Shown: in pieces, positions 56,901 through 64,000 of the stretch
Layout of the letters: each line of letters starts with the position of its first letter
How positions within the stretch are numbered: position 1 is the first letter of the stretch
DNA from: Spirogloea muscicola
Taxonomy: Eukaryota; Streptophyta; Zygnematophyceae; Spirogloeales; Spirogloeaceae
Direction of reading: 5' to 3'
Length of the DNA stretch: 64,000 bases
NCBI GenBank assembly: GCA_009602725.1
Contig: WELB01000098.1
Location: 406,821 to 470,820, forward strand
The notes under the pieces: model-generated
Seen by the model: the letters and a program-made list of their open reading frames with translations, nothing else
Database searches by the model: none
What the model was told of the DNA's origin: nothing
Program-made: the position numbers and the translations under genes

Positions 56901-59900
56901 GAGTGCCGTAGCCATAGGTACGTGAATGCAATTTCGTGTATTTGAAACAAATGAAGGCCAAATTGAGGGGGCAGAGGCGAGGAGGGAAGCGGGGCTGGTG
57001 ACGCTGGGAAATAGACAGGCAAGGCGAGGTTTGTTGGTAAGAATGGACAAAAGAAGAACAAAGTTTACATCTTATTTCGGGAAAAGAAAGGGAGCAAAAC
57101 GCAATGGCGGCAGCCAGGCTCGGGGTTCAGGGCCCGAGACCCTTGTACGTGCCACTTATTCTCGAACGTGCCGGTCCGCGGAGCGTCAGGCCCCAACGGC
57201 GCTTCCGGAGGGCCTGCGGTCATGATAGCCGGCACCCGGCCGGCGCGGCGTGCCGGCCGCTGAGCAAACGTGGCAACACGAGTGACGTCGTGGCGGCGCG
57301 CGCGCCCGTGTCATACGCCGGTGGGCGCGCCGCGGCGGTGCGCACGTGAGCCACTGCGCACTTGCACAGGTGCCGGCCCGAGGCGGCCGTACCGACCGCC
57401 CGAGGGGGCCCTGCGCGGGCAGGGCGGAGAAAATTTTCCCGCCGTCTGGCAAAGCGGGAGTCCCTAAGTCCTGAAATCCTCCAAACCCGCCGCGACCACC
57501 TCCGCCGGCCCCAGCACCTCGTTCTCTCGCCACCACCTTCACCGCCGCCACCAGCACCGCCACGGTCCCCTCACCGCTATCAGCGCTCCCCCACATCGAT
57601 TTAATGTCGGCAGCCGCAGCTCTTTCCGCTACCCTCGCCTCAGCCACATCTATCTCCGGTTCCAACCCCGCTGCCGCCTCAGCCACCGCTATCTCCTCTA
57701 CCACTGCCGCCGCCATCGGCACCTGCCCCGCGACCGCGGCCACCAGCGCCGCCTTCGCCTCCGCCCCCGCCGCCTCCGCCACTGCCGAGCCTGGTCGGCA
57801 GTGGCCAGCTTTGCGTCAGGGAGAGCTTATGAGGACAGTACTTCGACAGATGCTTTGAGAGGCTCCTGCTGTGAAGACACATTAGCAACAGCTTCAGTCC
57901 GTCCGACCTCCTGTCTCTCGCGGTTACTGAGCTCTCTTGACTACGTTCTGCTGCACTGGGCACACACGCCAGGCCTCGCCAGCAAAACGTTCTTTGCGGT
58001 TGAATAATATTTCCTCCACCGTTGCCACACCTCGATTGCGCAGCCCTACTCTAAAACCTGTTCAAAAGCCCTCTCTGCTTAGTCATTTGCAGCTGCTCTT
58101 ACCGTGGTGAAGCACGTATATGACTTGTTGTTCGCCCAGTCTCGAGGACTGCGTTGAGTGACTTGAGGCTGCTTTGAGGGACCCTACCTTGCCTTGCAGC
58201 TGGCAGCTTGTTGGACTGACTGACTGCAAAAACTGCATCAAAGCATGGCTGTGAGAGAAGGGGTACGGTAAGAATGTTGGCCACAGATGTACGTGTGGGG
58301 GAAAATTGAAGCCATCAAGATTGACTGATGACTGACATAAGCTTTCTCAAGAAGAGCACTTCTCCCAGTCAGTTGCTATAATAAGGGCCTGTATGCTGTA
58401 TTGCTGGACCACAGCAATACAGCAATACACGCCAAAGATCTCTGAGCGAGCTCCAGCCCACTGTGGCTATGTGCGTGAAGTCTTGGCTGAAGGCCCTACA
58501 CGAGAACACAGAAACATCCGGAGTCTTAGACTGAGCACCAACGATACATCCTTATATCTCCAGCCGGATGCATGCCCGGACACACGATGGTCGACTTTGC
58601 CGGGGAATGGTTGAGAAGGCGTACCATACAGAACCAATACAGAAGAGTGCGATGTGAAAGTTCCTCAAATCCATGGGATGGCGGTGAGTATTGCATGTCG
58701 AGACCCTCAACTTTTCAGCATATGGGCTCTGCTACCTACTATCTGTGGTCTGCTTCCTCGTACTAATACACACAGATACGATGTGGCCTAGAGATAGTTG
58801 ATTTGGACAGCCTCTGCAGTAGGTGTGCGGCACAAGAACAGCAGCGGTTGCCCATCTTTCGTGATCAGTGAGAGTTGCTCCATGTTGTGCACATGCTGCT
58901 GTGCCACCAACTACGTTGGCGCCTACTAGGACTACAAGGATAGAGGCAGGGGCCCAGATGAAGCGAGCATAAAGCAGAGGCCTCCAAGATATTGTCAGCA
59001 CCAAAATAAGCAAAGCGTACTCTACTTTGCCACTTCAAGAAGATCAATTCCGTCATGGACGATCCGCGGCAAAGGATTCAGGCAGCTGACCGCAGGGATA
59101 TGCAGTATACAGACCAACAACATGTGCTACAGCGCCTGTGTCAGATGATGGCATTAGTACCACACCTCCTACTACATTGGCATCTCACTGTGACTATCGG
59201 TTGTCCTTGCTTGGTTAAATTGCTCGTACTCCAACTCCTTGGCTTGCACATGTCACTGGCCCCTGTAATAAAGAGTAAGTAGGACAGACTCATTCTTTGC
59301 TTGTGATGCCGTCACAAACGGGTAGCATAGTAAAGTAGCACGCTGTAGGGGCCAGTGCATGGCACATCAAACTCAAAACACTAAGCGGCTAATCTGACCT
59401 CACTCCCTCCTCGTCTCTAACATGATGGGTATCATGCCAAGCCAAAGTAGCTGTACTAGCTGCACAGCACGTCCAGGCAGCTGACATTTGATGCATGGCT
59501 ACACCTCATCTGTTTCCCATTTGTGTTGATGTGCTGGCATTACAGGAGTCAAGCAGAACTCAATTGGCTGTGCTTCTTGTCACAACTGGCCATTTTCACC
59601 GTCATCACTGTATATGGACGGCAAGTCCTTCGCTCACAGTCGCTGTTCACAGAAATGTGAGGGTCAACCCTTGCGCGAGACTGGAAGCTTCATTTCAGGT
59701 AAGGTAAGGTCATACTATCATAGAAGTCCGATTGTGTTCCGAGTCTCCTTCTGTGGCCTTCATGCACTACGGCCTTGGTCAGTCACCAGCGCAGCAATAG
59801 CAGGCCAAGAGCGCGGTTATTTGGTGGCTACATCCTACCTGCCTTCACTCTGCTGCCAAGTGAAGCCCTGTCTTGTGCTTCAGCGCTCCCCTGCCCATCG

Positions 59901-60385
59901 TAGACCCACAGCTAACTTGCTGCACCATGCAGTGCTGCTAACAGTTGCAGAAGTGACACCACATCTCTGAAGCCAAAAGCTCAAGAATGCAGGCTCTTTA
60001 TTGCAGTCAAACATCACACACGTCATACACAGGAAACTTGTGATGATTCGGCCACTGGCGATTGATTTTCCAATGGCGCGAGAATGTGAATGTAGATGAG
60101 GTCCCTCGCTCTGTGTGAGTGCACCGCTTTGTGCTCCTTACATCAAAAGAGGAGCTTATGGCCTCAGCACCTTGCTGGCAAACCGGAGCTCTTATGGAGC
60201 CAGCAGGGCCAAGCGCAGGCACGGTGCAGCATGCTCATGAGGTATTATTGGTATGACGTGAGAGGGGGATGTACAGGCCCTGCACCCTGACCATGGCGGC
60301 GCCGCCAAATGATGTGCGACTGTGAGGCGCCTTCCTCAAAATGCCTCTGTGCAGTGTATAGCCAGTGGCTTGCTCCTGTCGGCAA
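56901..60385. other. Long region without a recognised gene
   Basis: From 57100 to 57790 the DNA is GC-rich and gives Ala-rich open frames in several phases and on both strands, which I do not trust as genes. From 57800 to 60385 composition is ordinary and frames are short. A hydrophobic minus-strand frame near 58870-58990 could be a membrane segment but has no supporting context. The end near 60300 may hold the 3' part of the SBP56-like gene. Confidence 0.35.
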
Positions 60386-63300
60386 TCTAGGGGAGGTTCC
60401 CATTTCCTACATTGGGGTAGAATGCCATGCCGCAGGGCGTGTAGGAGCCATAGCGCGACTGAATGATCGTGTCAAAGTCATTGTCGCGCCTGATCCATTT
60501 GGGGTCCAGCACAAGGGATGTGGCATTGTAAATGGTCATGTACACTTTGTGGTCGCCGTTTTGATGGATAGTCCCATAGGGAGTTGGCAGCGGGCCAGCG
60601 TTGGGGTGTGCGCCTGCCAAGTACTATCAAACCTGATTATGACCAGGTCAAGAGGGAGCTGGCTGCAGAGGAGCCAAGAGGAGCCAAGAGCACATACTCA
60701 CAGATTCATGGCAGCATCATCAATGGACATAGCCCCGCGCAAATGATGACCCATTTGCAAGCATGGGTACTGACCAGGGTTGTTGAGGTCAAGTGCGTAA
60801 TCGGCAACAGCCAAGCGGTAGCCCTGAAACTTGTTGGAAACGCGGATGTAGGATGGACCCGAACCGGTACCTAGGAACAGCTCGTCAACAATCTTCAAGC
60901 TTGTGGCGTTCGTATAGTCGAAGTAGATGACCTGTTCCAGCAGCATGCCAATGGGAGCATGGGAGCATCAAAATCCTGCTGCATGAGCCGACATAGTAGC
61001 ACATACACTACCGCAATTATCCGACATACTATGCCATGATTTGGCTGCCAATGCAGAGTGAGAGATGTAAGAAGCCTAGCAAGATACATGCAATGCAAAT
61101 TCATCCAACTGGCTGCAAGAGGACAGTCACAAAGTGCAGCAAGCCCCATCTGATTGATTTGGTCAGATGGAGAGGCAGGCCCACCGAGCCGGCTGCGTTA
61201 AGGGAGATGAAGCCGCGCTTGTACAGGGTCGTTGACTGGTTGAAGAGGAAGCCTTGTACAAGCTCAATGTGGTGTGGTACCGGGTTGTACCCATAAATTG
61301 CAGTCAGGTCCAGAACCACAGTCACCTTGACGGGGTTTGTCTTTGGCTCCACCAGGTAAATCCTGCCCGTCATGGCGCCTGCACCATGGTAGGGAGCAAA
61401 ATGCTGCAGTAAGCTGCAATGCAGGAGCAACACATTCTACATACTGTGAAGGCTGGCAGCGCAATTTTTTCATGATGGGATACACTCTGACACTCGCAGC
61501 ACAGATGCTAGCGCGTGCTTACCAGTAACGTAGGCGCGGGAAGCCCCTTCAAGAGCGATAAATTTGGCTGCAAAATTGCCAGCGCCCGGTTCTGTTGTGA
61601 CAGTCTTCAGGAGGGTGCGGTTGGACAAGCCCCAGATTCTGATTGTACTCATCACCTGGAGGCCTGCGACCCACAATTGGCATGCACGGACGTTCCTCAG
61701 AGAGGAAGAGGACATTTCAATGCAACAGCATGTGTCAGAATCTGCCAACTAACACCAACAGGACTGCAAAACAGCTCGTGACAAGTATAATTTAAGCTCG
61801 TCTTCACGGTGACGACTTCTTGCCCGTCTGTGCCTCTTCTTGTGATGGTTGACAAAGTACCTGGAGATCCGGCATAGGCTGAGGAGGGGACAATGTAATC
61901 CGTGGTGATGAAAAGGTCCTGTACTTCAGTTACGGCCACTCCATAGGGCTGCAGGTCAGCTGGAGAGGGTGCCGGAGGGTAGGTCGCAACAACGTTTGAG
62001 TATCTGTCAACCTCCACAAGCTGGCCACCTGTCCCGCCTGGACACGGAATACACACACACACCATGCATGTCAGGAGGTTGTGGCTTAGAAATGCCCTTT
62101 GTCCTGTTTGACATCTCTTCTGCAGGGAAAAGCAGTAAGGCAGCCTGCATTTGTGGGAAAGAAGGGCTGAATCGTCTTTGTACTACGGCCTCAGTAGTAC
62201 AACAGGCAGAGCCCTAGGATTTTCACTGTATGGAACAACTGATTGTCCATAAAGGACGCTTTGAAGCAGATTATGTGCATAAGACAGAGGACATAGCTGC
62301 CAAGACAGAAAACCAGATAGTTTGGCTTCATTAGTGGATACTGTCACTCGTGTCGTCCTTATGATTTCCAAGACACAAAGACACGTTGTAGCTCCTTGAC
62401 ATCCCAGGTTGCATTCTATGGCTGTGCTAATATTAAAGTGAAGCTTTCTAAGCCATTCACTTGCATAAAACATGTATCTGCATATTTCGGCTCGACACAT
62501 GGGTCGTCTTTGTCACAAGACATTATGTTGGTCTCAGAGCAGAAGCTTAATTCTGCCATATCAGAGATCTGTTGTGGCCATTCTTAGCATTCTCACTTGG
62601 TAGGAAGGTTGGTTTCTGAAAGGGGGGGAAGGGGGGGGGGGGGGGGGGGTTTTNTGGGGGGGGGAGTTGTTGCCAATACAACGCACCAGTTGGGCCGCCG
62701 GCCATGGCAACCAGCCAGTTGCCATTTTTCACGGGGATGATACCGTATGGAGATGACGAGGTATTGATCCTCACGGAGCTGCTCAGGATGGGCTGCAGGG
62801 GGACCGTCAGGTTCCAAACGAACAGATTGGGCTGCCACATCCAGCCAGTTGATGCCAAGCTCAGTATCATCAATTGCAAAAGCGGAACTGGAGAGCCACT
62901 CTCAGCGCAGGGGAAGGGCCCTGCCAGCCTTCGTCATGAGATCACTTAGAAGTCAGAGCTGTGATGCACAGAGCACGCATTGTGTTAATATTGATAGTCG
63001 GGCAAGGAGTAGGACACTGAGTCTACCCTGCAGGTGAAAAAACTTCTGCCTTTACCTGGAACTGGTTGCCAGTTCCGACGTATTGGCCAGTGATGTGGCT
63101 GGTGAAGCCGCCAGAGAGGGCAAAGAAATTGTCATAGCTCAGCTGGACCTGAGTCGGCTGTTGCATGTAAGGGGGATGGCAAGACACGCCCCGTCAGCCC
63201 AAGCTTTGTCGGCTGATGCTGATTGGAAATAGCGGTGCAGTTGAACCGGCCAGCGGCAATGTCAGTGGCAGTAACATCATTGCATTCAGATCCGAGCAGG

Positions 63301-63823
63301 AGGCTCTCCTACCTCGTTGCCACGATTGATTCTCGGGTTGTTGGAGAAGGCCAGTTTGAGAATCTGGCCGTAGTCAGGCCTCGTGGCATCAAGGGCGAGG
63401 TTGATCAGCTTATCTGTCTCGTTCTTGATGTCATTGCCTGCAAGCCCATGCACAGTATGTGAGGCCCACTTGCACTTGCGATTGCTTGCCCACGTGCGAC
63501 CTACGAGCCCGCATGCCGTCTGCAAGGCTCCTCTGGACGTGCAGCTTTGACTGGTCACCGACCACCACACATCGTTTGACATTCTCGGCTCGGGCAGACC
63601 GGGGGAAGTGGCTTGGTCGCTGACAGACGCGGGAGAACCGACTGACAGAGGCCGTGCATCAGCGCCAAGGGAGCGAGAGGCCCGAGTGGCAAGGAGAGGG
63701 GGCTGCTGGAGGAGGATAGGGCAGGCCCGGCAATCGTATCAGAGCGGCTCAGGAGTCGGTGGTCAGCAGGAGGAGCTGTACCTGCCCAGACATAGAAGTA
63801 ATTGCCAATGCCGTGGTTCTGAG
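60386..63823 (-). CDS. SBP56-like beta-propeller protein (partial model)
   Basis: Exon-like blocks on the minus strand, in order: NHGIGNYFYVWAG (about 63823-63783), KLHVQRSLADGM (about 63540-63502), NDIKNETDKLINLALDATRP then DYGQILKL (63437-63313), LSYDNFFALSGGFTSH (about 63150-63060), WQPNLFVWNLTVPLQPILSS (about 62880-62680), DLQPYGVAVTEVQDLFITTD (about 62060-61780), STIRIWGLSNRTLLKTV (about 61660-61525), GRIYLVEPKTNPVKVTVVLD (about 61380-61160), VIYFDYTNATSLKIVDELFL (about 60930-60770), and KVYMTIYNATSLVLDPKW with GSYTPCGMAFYPNV (about 60610-60390). The succession of short beta-type blocks, L-x-L-D-A-x-x-x-x-YGQIL near the start and a PYG(V)-x-V...TTDY segment resembles fungal and algal proteins related to selenium-binding protein 56/methanethiol oxidase. 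Several N-x-S/T sites fit a secreted protein. Start, stop and some joins are unresolved, and a G-run with an N lies at 62624-62664. Function not established. Confidence 0.5.
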
Positions 63824-63876
63824 GAGGCGGGGGTGGCGGATGGAAGGGGGTTGGGGGCGAGTTAGTGGGGGCCGCG

Positions 63877-64000
<124 letters not shown>

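Noticed and set aside
57104-57860. Ala-rich proteins on both strands
   Set aside because: Pure Ala/Ser/Thr composition, open in opposite frames, no domain and no clear splice context. Treated as compositional.
58732-59013. Hydrophobic minus-strand frame with possible membrane segment
   Set aside because: Short, no family match, no splice partners with protein-like sequence. Could be chance.

Overview
The window is nuclear DNA of a photosynthetic eukaryote, most likely a green alga (Chlorophyta; Trebouxiophyceae would fit, but this is inference). Genes are split by many short GT-AG introns (about 100-800 nt), exons join in consistent phase, GC is moderate with GCC/GGC-rich 5' ends, and several products are plant-type: a GH100 neutral/alkaline invertase, a parvulin-rhodanese fusion with a plastid-like leader, AP2-domain exons, a plant-type class 3 (diacylglycerol) lipase and SMG7. 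Nothing points to bacteria, organelle or virus. Single-exon reading frames are misleading here, so genes below are spliced models built from splice sites plus protein family patterns.

Layout: PIG-C/GPI2 (GPI anchor synthesis, minus, 480-3147); an LRR plus SAPS-like PP6-regulatory-subunit gene (minus, 4132-7868); a repeat-rich island (8.2-10.9 kb) with a retroelement endonuclease-like fragment and a large foldback; ribosomal protein eS7 (plus, 11441-12862); SMG7 (plus, 14254-19234); GH100 invertase (minus, 20938-about 24.8 kb, its first exon crossing a 93-N gap); a second repeat island (25.8-27.5 kb) holding a 379-bp element with perfect 17-bp terminal inverted repeats; ERG28 (minus, 28271-28993) head to head with CSB/ERCC6 (plus, about 29.5-35.85 kb); AP2-domain exons (minus, 37.8-39.6 kb); repeats (40.9-42.9 kb); TAF9 (plus, 42969-44450); the parvulin-rhodanese gene (plus, 45924-48315); a class 3 lipase (minus, 48977-about 52.9 kb); a third repeat island (53.4-56.9 kb) with a decayed copy of part of the last gene; and a beta-propeller protein resembling the selenium-binding-protein/SBP56-like group (minus, 60.4-63.8 kb). 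The window ends in 123 consecutive T, probably an assembly artefact.

The genes are ordinary housekeeping functions (GPI anchors, phosphatase regulation, translation, mRNA surveillance, sucrose cleavage, sterol synthesis, transcription-coupled repair, transcription initiation, protein folding, lipid signalling) and form no evident pathway. The less explained material is the dispersed repeat family that fills most intergenic islands, the inverted-repeat element, the LRR-SAPS combination, and the SBP56-like gene with its broken relative.
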